Of a stretch of 64,000 nucleotides of DNA, positions 12,480-22,232 are shown piece after piece (the stretch's first letter is position 1; each line of letters begins with the position of its first letter). The DNA is from Welwitschia mirabilis (taxonomy: Eukaryota > Gnetophyta > Gnetopsida > Welwitschiales): assembly GCA_051453625.1 (NCBI GenBank), contig JBOZIK010000001.1:253122086-253186085 (forward strand). Reading direction: 5' to 3'. Position numbers and translations under genes: made by a program. The notes below the pieces were generated by a model. It was not told the origin of the DNA, searched no databases, and saw only the letters and a list, made by a program, of their open reading frames with translations.

Positions 12480-15310
12480 AAGAAAAAATATTAAATAGTC
12501 ATAGGAGTCCTTAATAGAGCCTAAAAGACATTCATAAGTAGATTCACCCCCTAGGATAGTTATTAAACTAATAAATAGAATAAGCCTTTATACCCTAAAG
12601 AATTCCTCTTTGAAGGAATGTCATAAATTAATCTTTTTGATATCCTACAGTGGCTTCATATTGAAGAGCAATCACTATGAGAATTGAACTTTTCATTCCA
12701 TAAGTAAAACTATTAAAAGTTTCTTATTTATGACAATCTTGGTAAAGGCATTTCCATAGAATATAAATACCTTCCAATAGAATAATAACCTATCTTATCT
12801 TCAAATTGTTATTAAATTTATCTTGGAGAAGAATAGATTCTAAGTAAAATAGGGAAGTTTGCATATAAAAAAGACTTTGTAATCAATTCCATATCTCCAT
12901 TGCTAAATTACAGTTCTAGAAAGCATACTGAAAAGCATCTTCACATTAATAAAAAGAACATATAGGTTGTCTAGTCCCTAAATGCATAAGACTATGGATA
13001 ATAGTAAGGCCTTTATGTATAAGACACTAAAGAAATACTTTGTTCTTTTCTTGGAGTCTATATTTTCAAAGAATGTGAAATAATTCTTTCCATTTATCTT
13101 TTGTTCAATCCTGATTTTACTTGTTATTCAATGACTATTGAGTCATATGAAAAGTTTTATCCCATAACTTGGCTTTTCTAAGAGAAATGTTATGCAACAT
13201 TATGCCATTTAGCTAGTGCTAATATTATCACTAATCACTACCAAAATTACTCTAAGCATAATTCATCATAATTTTCTCAATATGCTTAATCATATATTAA
13301 TCATATTTTTACATCTTCCATCTAGTTTTAAGAGTTGAACATTGAATACTATAATTGCCATTACTACAATAAATGAATTGATTAAGATAAATTAAATTAC
13401 GTTTTACCAATCTGATAATTCTATAAGAATAATATTAATCCAAAGTTTTATTCTTAATCATGAAACCTAGAGACCACCAAGAAAGTAGGTTTACAGATTG
13501 TTTTAGCTCATTGGAATTCTAAGAGATATGAACTTTGATTTTTCACCAACATTTCCAAATTTTTTAAAAAAAGAAGAGCATAATAAAATAACATTAGTGG
13601 ATAAAAATATTTAATTTCTCCAATGAATTCCATGGTATGCTAGTAAGTGGTAAAGGCTAGAATTAGTAAAGTGATGCTAAAATATCACCTTTTAGGTATC
13701 TTATCTATTAAAAGATTTAATAATCTATTTGATTACTAGATATTGAATTTTTAGAGAAGGAATACCCAATCCACTAAGATCTTTATCCTACTAACAAATA
13801 TTCCAAGATACCCTATTAAGAACTTTAGGATTATTGAAGTCATATGTAGATCTAGAAGAAGCCATAAAGGAATCATAATATATTGGCATGACACTAAGAA
13901 TATGAGAGTAAAAAATAAGTTTTCCAACTAAAGATAAAGGCTTAACTAATTATTTTAAAATTTTTGATTTGATTTTTTTAATAGCTCTATGTCACATAAC
14001 TCAAGGAGTATCTACTGAAGTAAGAGAGATCCCAAGAATATTAAATTAGTTGGTAGGAGAAAGACACTGAACATTGTATCTAGACATCCATTATGAACAA
14101 ACATTAAAGCTAGAATGAATAGATTATATTTTATTCCAATTGATAACCAAGACAAAGGCACTATAGTATATATCAATAATGTCCAAAGATGCTTTAAATT
14201 AATTTCATTATCTTGAATTAAGATCAATGTATATCTACAAATTAGCTATGGAGAACAATATCTTCATGAATAAGAGCAATTTCCTAGGGATGTTATAACA
14301 AATTTTTATCTTTAAAAAGATCTTCTAAAGAATTTGCAACAATAAAAAAAAGATAAAAGGCCAAAGGGCAATGTTGCCTAATAGATCTGTTAAGATAAAT
14401 GGGAGGGGAAAGCACTTCATTAATAAAAATAATAGAAGTTGCATTAGTTAATAATATTTTCACATTCTTTTCAAAGGGTTATTCGAATCTATGGTATCTA
14501 ATCATCTTTAATAAGAATTACTAATAAAAATGATTATAAGCTATATCAAAGTACAATTTAAGAAGGATAGCATTTTGAAAATAACTAAAGGCCTAATTTA
14601 TAGACTTTATTTTCATGATTACATTATTTAAAATAAATTTAGTCGATATAAAACCTATCTTCTCTTTATTGATAAGAGTGAGAAGAAACCATTTCAATCT
14701 ATTAGTGAGATATTTGGCAATAATCTTATAGATAACATTTTAGAGTATGATGTCTCTCTAATTATTGATGTTAAAAGGTATTTTGATTTAGAAAGTAGTT
14801 TCACCACTCAGGTAACTAGATTAGCCCCTAGAAAACCTTCAAGAGATTCAACGTAAACATTTTAAGCATCATTTCCAATAATATTTTAAAATTGCATATA
14901 AATTTTTAAGGAAGACCATCATTGTTTAGATCTTTATCATTTTTGAGTTGTTGTAGAGCAGGAAGAAATTCTATTCAAGATAAGAAACTTTTTGAACTAA
15001 AGATATTCTAGTTAAATGAAGTAAGAGTTTTAAGGCATCTATTAATGACTTTTTCATTCAATCTAATAGTTGAACAAAAATTGGAAAAATAATTGTAAAA
15101 GGATTTAAGAATATCATCTTGAGAACTATAAATGTTTCTTCCATTAATATCAGTCTTAATGTGAGAAGAAGTTATTTTACCTTTTAACAAGTGAAACAAA
15201 TTGAAGAGTATATTAATCCTTCATCTGTAACTAAAAAAACAAGCATGAAGATATGCACCTCTAGCTTGATAATGTTGCATTTTTTTTGAATTTATCTTTG
15301 ACTATTTAGA
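12480..15310 (-). mobile_element. 5'-truncated L1-type LINE (L2), ORF2 part only
   Basis: The minus strand shows successive ORF2 blocks. The pre-RT region is NGRNIYSSQDDILKSFYNYF (15,008-15,199). The RT fingers have YKIIAKYLTNRLK near 14.7 kb. A decayed motif A region near 14.53 kb reads LKLYFDIAYNHFY. Next comes RSIRQHCPLAFYLF near 14.37 kb, then the catalytic box near 14,235. A C-terminal finger region at about 12.9-13.08 kb reads KNKVFLWCLIHKG with later Cys residues. The endonuclease and ORF1 are absent, as usual for 5'-truncated copies. The 5' break lies next to the 3' end of LINE A. Confidence 0.8.
14228..14245 (-). other. L2 reverse transcriptase catalytic box broken by a 1-nt deletion
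   Basis: The minus strand reads TTT GTA GAT (Phe-Val-Asp) and then one base short of the second Asp codon. The following Thr-Leu-Ile and an open frame of about 70 codons lie in the other frame. A single-base loss inside the FVDD-type box explains both the missing second Asp and the frame change. Confidence 0.65.
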
Positions 15311-15639
15311 GACTATAAAAGGTAAATTGATTTCCATTTCTTTCATTTATTTTATTTTAGCAAAAGTTTATGTCTAAAATAAGAGAAAAACTGAACTTTT
15401 CATAAGAGGAAAGTAATCTACTAGCTGGCAAAGAGAAACTTGAATAGCAAGTCAAAATGGAGGCGAGACTACCCCTCGACAATGTAGTCACATAAATCTA
15501 CCTATCTAGTATCGCAAACAAATGTAAAAAATGGATAAAAGAAAACATAGTACTATTGGCAGATGGGGCGAAGACAGCCCTTAAGACCAGAAGCTACAGA
15601 AAACTAAAAATTATAGGGAAAAAGACATAAAAGGGAAGG

Positions 15640-16863
15640 ATTACAGTCCTCTATAAAATGGAAACATGTTTCCATGGTTATGTTCGAGGAGAAATCTACC
15701 CAGATCATCAAATGGAACTTCAAATGCTTGATTTCTCTCCTTAAATTCTTCAACACGTATTGGATTTTTATCTAGATGGAGGCAGAGAGCTTTCTTCCTA
15801 TAGGTTAATTTTAATGCCTGGAGTAAGGCTTTATGTGAGAGCCTTAAAGTGATAAAGGGCACCTTTTCAACCCTTGTATGGTTGCCAGCAACACCTCCCA
15901 CCTAACTGCATTCATATCGATATCTTTCTGAGGTTGAGGTTGAGTTTCCACTAAAGAAGAATCAGAAGTGGAGCTTTGTGGAGAGCTTGGGCCCAAGGCT
16001 AGAGAGGGTTGAGCATACTTACCTTATTCCTGAGGGATGGGAGATGGTTGAGCTTAAGCTGGCTCTTGGGCTGGGCTGGAGAGATGTTCCTCAGATGTCT
16101 TCTATTGCGTTGGGAATGAAGACGGCTCCCTTATATGACTTGGGGGTGAAAGCGTCCCTTTCTTGCTGATGCTGGCTTATGCAGCAGTTTCCTCTAGAAT
16201 AGGGTTCTTATCAGAAGAGGATCTTCTTGTATAGGTTCTCCTAAGGGGGTCTAGTAAGGATGACGCTAGGATGAGGGGGAGGAGCTTCTCTTGTCCTAGC
16301 TTCTTGTGCTGCTCTCTAGAGAATCAGGATTAATCTTGAGTACCTTGAAGAGTCCTTTCTTTTAAGAAATTAAAGGAAGAAGAAAGGCAGATTCACCTGA
16401 CATCTCAAATCTAGGGCTTTAAGGAAAGTAAAATGAATACTTAAAAGCTTGGAGTAATTTTCTAATTGGATGAAGTAATGGTCCACAAGTTCTGCACTTA
16501 GTCCCTAAAGGAGTGGTAATGCCTTCCTACTGATATGCTCACTGGGGAGTTTGGGAACTCCACCAAGGAAGAAATGGAGAGCTTCATGTTGGCTGCTTCT
16601 ACTAAACAGAATCCGCTCACCTTCTGCTGGGATCTCCAGCAACCTGAAGAAGGATTATTTGGAGATTTCTATTGCAAAATTCTTTGAAAAGTAGTGCATC
16701 ATCCTCTCCATCGCTTATAGAAGGGGACGATATTAGCTTTCTTGTTTCCTCTCAACTTTTATAAAAGGGGTTCCCGTCCCACCGCCTGTATTTTCTCCCA
16801 TAAAGTAGGGCATCTTTCAAAGAGGCCTGGATCATAAGTCTCGATTGTTGGAGTGGCACCCAT
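15640..16863 (-). pseudogene. LINE A third ORF: unknown N-terminal module, P/S-rich linker, C-terminal J domain
   Basis: A Met at 16,863 opens a reading MGATPTIETYDPGLFERCPT followed by LWEKIQAVGREP and FYKRWRG. LINE B has the equivalent ECPTL, DKV and RWRG positions behind its own Met. About 150 residues rich in Pro, Ser and Gln follow (for example SSPQSSTSDSSLVETQPQPQ near 15,960). Then come ATIQGLKR and the J-domain-like end. Stops in the frame are few and mainly of the CAA/CAG to TAA/TAG kind. I do not recognise the N-terminal module with certainty. It faintly recalls uncharacterised plant transposon-associated proteins. The product is probably a LINE accessory protein or a C-terminal extension of ORF2. 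Confidence 0.6.
15671..15862 (-). pseudogene. LINE A J-domain-like segment (DnaJ type)
   Basis: Within an 86-codon open frame the residues run LSHKALLQALKLTYRKKAL, then LHLDKNP, then EEFKERNQAFEV, then DDLGRFLLEHNHG. In DnaJ proteins the pattern is (V/I)S-12 residues-YRK-AL-HPDKNP-EEFKEIN.A(Y/F)EVLSD..KR..YD..G. The spacing from Ser to YRK and to HxD is identical. The key HPD tripeptide reads HLD at 15,770-15,778, a CCA to CTA change, so Hsp70 stimulation would be lost in this copy. J domains recruit and activate Hsp70. LINE B has the same segment at the same relative place. Confidence 0.75.
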
Positions 16864-16959
16864 TGCAATGTTGATTTGGAAATGAATGTAAATAATCCTC
16901 CTTGCTATATATATAGGAAAGAGTAAGGGGGTGTTATTGAAAATCAGATTGTTTCTGAT

Positions 16960-19900
16960 TCACCAAGTCTGTCAAAAAGTCAGATAAATCCCATTCAATA
17001 AATGCATGTTAGGGACATTGTAGGTTTGGTAGTACTTCATCATTATGAATATTAATTTCTTGCTCTAAAAGCATTGATGAAAAAGATGTTGCATTGTTTC
17101 TTGATTAGACTAGCAGATGGGATAGTTAGGATCTACTTGAAATCCCCTTTTAAGCAATTGATCTTGTGTTAGAACTCTCTAGTGATCTTTTAACCAGCAG
17201 AAAACCTTAATTTTTTCTAGAATTTGTCCCCTTCAATACTTGTAACCATCTTGTTTTCCATACTTCTATGTAAGGATCTGTTTGGTTAAATTAGTCTAAT
17301 AAATGTATAAGTCTATAAGTTATTAGTGAGCTTGGCTAAGATGCTTTCTTAGATAGGACTCCCCATGCTTAAGTGTTCAATCTCTATGCTTGTAATTAAT
17401 TAAATCACACTAGGGTTATTCTCCTTCTTGCAGTCTCTTTAGGATTCTATGTACTCCAGAGAGGATACAGTCTTTAGGTTTTTGAATCCCTCACCCTCTT
17501 GATTCCTTTGGGTGGGCAATAATCTCTCATTTATAGAAATGAATTCACTGCTAATTCTTTCCTCCTGACCAAATAAATTCCTTTAAGATTCTATTTATTT
17601 TTTATATTATATTTCTTAGAGGGGTAATAATGAAAGTTATGTATCGAAAGGATGAAATCAAGCAGGATTTTGTAAACATGATTTTAGCCTTTGAGGTGAG
17701 AACGTTAATTTGCCAGGAGCTGCATCGTCTTTGGATGAATTCCAAAATATAATTCCAGATACTAGTCTTATGCCAATTTCGAAGAGGGATACCTAGGTAA
17801 ATATCCTATAAATCTCCTAACTTTGTACTCAGGATTCAGGTAATTTCAACCCCTCTAGTACATTTTCTACCCAAGATATATATTCTTGATTTGTTCCAAT
17901 TAGTGTGAAGCCTCATTGCCTCTATAAAGGTATTCATGGCATCTGCTTGCTCACATAAAACTCTGGTCATGATGATGGTGTCATCTGCATAGTGATTATG
18001 AGAAAGGTTTAGCCTCTAATTCTGATTCCTATAACTCTGTTCCTTCTTAAGAAAACATGTAAAGCATTTATCACAAACAGAAAAAAGTATGGAGATAAGG
18101 GATCTTCTTATTTCAAACCTCTTCCTACTGAGAAGAATTTTGATCTATGGTTGTTGACCTCCACACTAAATTTAACAGAAGCCTGCATGTCTAGCCAGAG
18201 GTTTATAATATCTCGAGAGAAGTCTGTTTTTCTAAGAATACATCCTAAAGCTTACCAACTAACAGAATTATAAGCTTTAGCAATATCTAGTTTAGTAATA
18301 AAGAGAGGAAATTTGTATTTTTTAATAAAGTGAATAATCTCATAAGTCAAGAGGATTCAATCTTAGATATACTTAGATTAGATGAAGTCAACTTGGTTCT
18401 TTGAAATTAAATTGGGAAGCAAGGGGATGATTCAGCCAACCATGATTTTTACAAACATTCTGTAAATGATGTTACAAATTCTTAGGGCCTAAAATCTTCT
18501 GGTTTGCTAGCATCCCTTTTTTTGGGTATGAGTACCACTCTAGTTCTATTCATTTCCCTTGGAATTCATCTATTGTGGAATACTTCCTGCATAACATCAT
18601 GGAGGTTATCCCCTAGGATAGAGAAGTATGATTTAAAAAGTTAATTGGCCAACTATCAGGGCCAGGGGCTCGGTTATTCTTTATGGATCTAACTGCAGCT
18701 AAAATCTCTTCTCTATTCAAGTGTTTAGTCAACATATTATTATCTTCATTCAAGACTTTCTTATTTTCTAGAATTAAATCGGGGGCGATATTATCCCATT
18801 TCCAGATTCTTTAAAGATGGGCCTACAATTCCTTAGTTATTTCCTCTTCATTTTATGTGACTTTACCTTCTATAGAAAGTCTTCTGATTCTGTTATCAGA
18901 TCTGTGCTGGTTAGCCTACTAGAAGAATAATTTAGTATACTTATCACCCTCTTTTAACAACTTGATTCTTGAGCATTCTCTCCAATAATATTATTCATCA
19001 TCATTTATTTCTTAGAGATCCATTAAGCAGTAATATTCTCTATTTCGAGGACTATCCTAATTACCCCCTCCTCCTGCTCAGTCTGTATACTTTTGAGTTT
19101 CTCCTCAATTTCAGCCTTTGATTCAAACCTTTCTTTATCTTTCTTCCTCCAATCTCTAATGTAGGCCTTTAGGGTATTGAGGCCTTTGTACAAGAAAGTT
19201 AAAGGTTGAATTCCATCATACTGTGCCCATATTTTTTTCAATAGAACTTTAGTTTCTGTTTGATTGATCCAATACTGTTCTATACGAAATGGAGTCTTCG
19301 GGGATGAAATCACTTCTAATCTGAGCTTGATGGAATGATGATTTGAGGCAATCTGGTTCAGACCACAGACTTTAAGCGGGAGCTTCGCTAGATCCTTCTC
19401 AGTTAGAACTCTATCAATCTTAGACATTATCAGATTTGTACCTGCTCTTCTATTCAACCACGTGTATTTACACCTAGTAATAGGGACATCTATGAGGGAG
19501 TATCTTACCAAGAAGTTTTTTAGAATTAAGATCCCTTTAGAATTCTAATTATCATTCCCTGATTTTTCCCAGCAATGAAGACATTGGTTGAAGTTACCCA
19601 AAACAAGTCATTTAGATTTATCTACTATAGTCCTCTAATCTTCTTTTAATATATCGGCCTTGTCTTGATTATGCTACGGACTGTAAATATTTGTAATGGT
19701 CCAGCCTTCGTTCTTTAAGAAAATTATGATGTGGTTCTTACTGCTGTGAATCAGATCTGCCTCTTTTTTGGTAGAAATCAGAAGGCCACTAAAGTTATGT
19801 TAGGCCGCAATGGTGAAAGAAGTCCATTGCCACCCTAAATTCATCTTCCCCATATCATTTTTTGTCTTCGTTTTCTATAAGCATACTAAATCAATATTGT

Positions 19901-19990
19901 TTTGACTAATCAGATTTTGTAGGGTCTTTTTCTTGTAGGAGGACCCTAATCTCTTACAATTCCATATGAGGTAATTCACTGAGGGTGTTT
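16960..19990 (-). pseudogene. LINE A ORF2: endonuclease, reverse transcriptase, zf-RVT
   Basis: The AP-type endonuclease begins with NYLIWNC near 19,970. The following LQETK-type block reads L-stop-KTK at 19,866-19,880, so the catalytic Glu is Lys. The GDFN block reads VLGNFN (19,587-19,604). The domain ends with LIDVPITRCKYTWLNRR, SKIDRVL and SNHHS instead of SDHHP (near 19,340). RT follows with NRAPGPDSWP, LDIAKAY, DPLSPYFF and an intact HYADDT box (17,980-17,991). The C-terminal finger (about 17,075-17,230) has KIKVFCWLKDH, RVLTQDQLLKRGFQ and a Cys-Cys-His pattern with Trp to stop changes. The enzyme nicks target DNA and primes reverse transcription. Confidence 0.85.
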
Positions 19991-20009
19991 TTGCCCCTTC
20001 TGTCAGCTT

Positions 20010-21068
20010 ATTCTTTTCTTAAGGTATCTTGAATGGTAGCCTGAGAGCTATTTGCAATGTTCTCTGTCGTTTCTCATTCTCAAAGGGTTTTATTACTTTG
20101 CCTTCCCTTCACTTGGGTTTTCACTTCATTAGATTCATCATTGTGTTGAGGTTGTTGGTATTGTTCTCGTCCACGAGAGGTTGAAATGGATTATGCTTCT
20201 GTTCCGGTACTTCCTTTTTTTTGCTTTCCTTAGAAAAAACATTAGTAATTTTTTTAGTTTGTTCCTTTCTTTACTTATGTTGGCATATGTTCTGATCGTG
20301 ACCTGTTTTGCCATAGAAAGTGCAGGTTTCCTTTGGCTTTTCTTCAATATCAATTAGTCTTTTCTAACATTTTTCACGTAAATAACCCAATCTTCCATAA
20401 TGTAAGCATTTCTTTTTGAGAGGAGCACATATTCCAGAGAAGTGTTCTGATTTTTCACACACTATGCAGGAAATCGGAAGTTTTTCATATGTGACGTCAA
20501 AATTGCAAGTGCCCAATTTAGATCTAAAATTTACAGATTAGATCTCCTTAGTATCCTCAATGCTCATCCAAACATAGAATCTGGCCAATACTAATCTTGT
20601 CTATTTAATAGTGATTCGATCAAGTTTGATCAGATCTCCAAACTGAGCAGTCATTCTTCTTAATAGGTCTTCATTCCAAAACTCTAAGGGAAACTTGGAT
20701 GTAGATCCAAATCGGAAGTTTCTTAAATAGAATCGAGTCCGATTACATGCCTGGCATCCATTTGGCTAGGGCAAGGCCTCGAACGCCAAAAAACCATGGT
20801 CCTCTTGCGATTATTTTATCACAATCTTGTTCATTATCAACTTGGAATAATACCAGCCCTTCTGGAATTCCGATAACGTCAACTTTGCTAACTTTGTTCA
20901 TTTCGTAGCAACTCATTCACGAATCCAATCTAATCTTGGTCAAGGACTGGACGAAACAAATTTGCCGATCAGGCTGTATCTGAGCTTCTTCTTGATTTTA
21001 CTACATACATCTTCATCGACATCCAACACTAGGGATTTCCCTTCCCTAGAGAACTGAGTCTTCTTCAT
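20010..21068 (-). pseudogene. LINE A ORF1: nucleic-acid-binding protein with three CCHC knuckles
   Basis: A Met at 21,068 starts MKKTQFSREGKSLVLDVDED, the N-terminus expected for plant L1 ORF1 with a DUF4283-like domain (about 20.5-21.05 kb). Three zinc knuckles follow. CIVCEKSEHFSGIC (20,427-20,468) is complete. CLHYGRLGYLREKC (20,367-20,408) has Cys and His replaced by Tyr. CTFYGKTGHDQNIC (20,283-20,324) has one Cys replaced by Tyr. A Lys-rich C-terminal tail matches LINE B through NPFQPL and the end of the ORF. ORF1 coats LINE RNA. Confidence 0.8.
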
Positions 21069-21429
21069 ATTAAGGCTAAACGCCTCAAAAAAAGCCCTAA
21101 AATCTAACCAAAACTGCAAAATGAAATATTCCCATAACTTACCTAATAAAGGTTTGTCCTACGGCTGAAATCACCCCCACGCATCGTGACCAGGGACTTA
21201 AACTGCCCTCACTGATTAGCGATCCTCCAAGCCTTGCTCCTGCCTGGACTCTAGATCTACCGAAACCTCTCAGAGTTGATATATATATCAAAACAACATA
21301 ACTTTTACCCCTTATTAATTAGTTTATTAAAAAAAGGGAAATCTTACCAATTAAATTGAAATCAAAATCCTATAATATGACTAAACAACTAAATTGTAAT
21401 ATAGAAAAATGATAAAAATAATGGGTCCA

Positions 21430-21795
21430 AAACATGAATAAATTAACTAAAGATAGAAGAAAATATTTAATAAGAAAAGAATTAATCCAACAAAACATAA
21501 AATCTTGGCACGATAAAAATATTAGAAAAAATGACTTTAAAATAGATAATAAGGTATTGGTCTTTGATCCTAAATATATTGTTTCAAAATAAAAGTATAT
21601 TCAAAATTGAATTTCTCATATACTTTAAAGAAAATATTACCAAATAGGGTAATGAAAATTTTTAATGATAAAACCATGTTAACATATTAAGTAAATGATC
21701 ATATGATTAAAACTTATATAGAAGGAATTTCACTTATTGAAACAATTAGACAACCATATAAGATAGAACAAATTCTACTTATTCATCCCTTGTAA
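21430..21795 (+). pseudogene. Ty3/gypsy integrase C-terminal relic
   Basis: The plus strand reads LIQQNIKSWHDKNIRKNDFK then NKVLVFDPKYIVSK, and about 40 residues later VNDHMIKTYIEG. Gypsy integrases end with a block of the type ...K.WHDK.I....F..GD.VL..., then a VNG.RLK.Y segment before the pol terminus. The Gly-Asp of that block reads Asp-Asn, as G to A changes would give. Nothing else of the element is recognised. Upstream it is replaced by LINE A, and downstream lies the CA microsatellite. Confidence 0.7.
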
Positions 21796-21812
21796 AAACA
21801 AATTAATAAATA

Positions 21813-21816
<4 letters not shown>

Positions 21817-21877
<61 letters not shown>

Positions 21878-21987
21878 NNNNNNNNNNNNNNNNNNNNNNN
21901 NNNNNNNNNNNNNNNNNNNNNNNNNNNNNNNNNNNNNNNNNNNNNNNNNNNNNNNNNNNNNNNNNNNNNNNNNNNNNCACACACACA
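21817..21987. repeat. (CA)n microsatellite containing a 100-N gap
   Basis: An uninterrupted CA run from 21,817 to 21,877, then exactly 100 N (21,878-21,977), then five more CA units. True length is unknown. The open frames through it are repeat artefacts. Confidence 0.97.
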
Positions 21988-22158
21988 TATGAAGGCTTAT
22001 TCTTTGAAAAAGAAAATGGATGTTCTTTTGAATGTAAAAAGCTTGTAATAAGTGGAATTTTCATTCGAGGAATAAGGCAGACTTTGGAAAGGAAGAAGTT
22101 ACAAAAAGTAGGAATATTCAAATAGTTGAAAGCCATGAGAGATAGTATGCAAACAATT

Positions 22159-22232
22159 TGGTGGGGGATGGGTTGGGGTTGGTGGGGGACCAAAAAAACC
22201 AAACAACAAAAAAAGAAAGGGGGAAAAAGGAA
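22159..22232 (+). repeat. G-run cluster and purine tract
   Basis: At 22,160-22,188 there are five close runs of two to five G separated by one to three bases, followed by an A/G-rich tract. The pattern could form a G-quadruplex on the plus strand. A 100-N gap begins 36 bases later (22,268-22,367). Confidence 0.6.

Larger units (their letters stand above)
15340..21275 (-). mobile_element. near full-length L1-type LINE (LINE A)
   Basis: Minus-strand order is 5' UTR (21,069 to about 21,275), ORF1 with CCHC knuckles (20.0-21.07 kb), ORF2 with AP-type endonuclease, RT and zf-RVT (17.0-19.99 kb), then a third ORF ending in a J-domain-like segment (15.64-16.86 kb). The 3' UTR ends near an A-rich, AATAAA-like stretch at about 15,340-15,365. 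LINE B (42.5-48.4 kb) matches it throughout, including the 5' UTR and the third ORF, so both are members of one family. Stops and small indels are scattered through all ORFs. The local G+C is higher than in the flanking spacer. Confidence 0.85.

Noticed and set aside
15978-16169. Plus-strand frame in the G+C-rich part of LINE A
   Set aside because: Antisense of the Pro/Ser-rich linker of the third ORF, which is conserved in LINE B on the minus strand.
21775-22202. Open frames of Cys-Val repeats on the minus strand
   Set aside because: They are translations of the CA microsatellite and the N gap.
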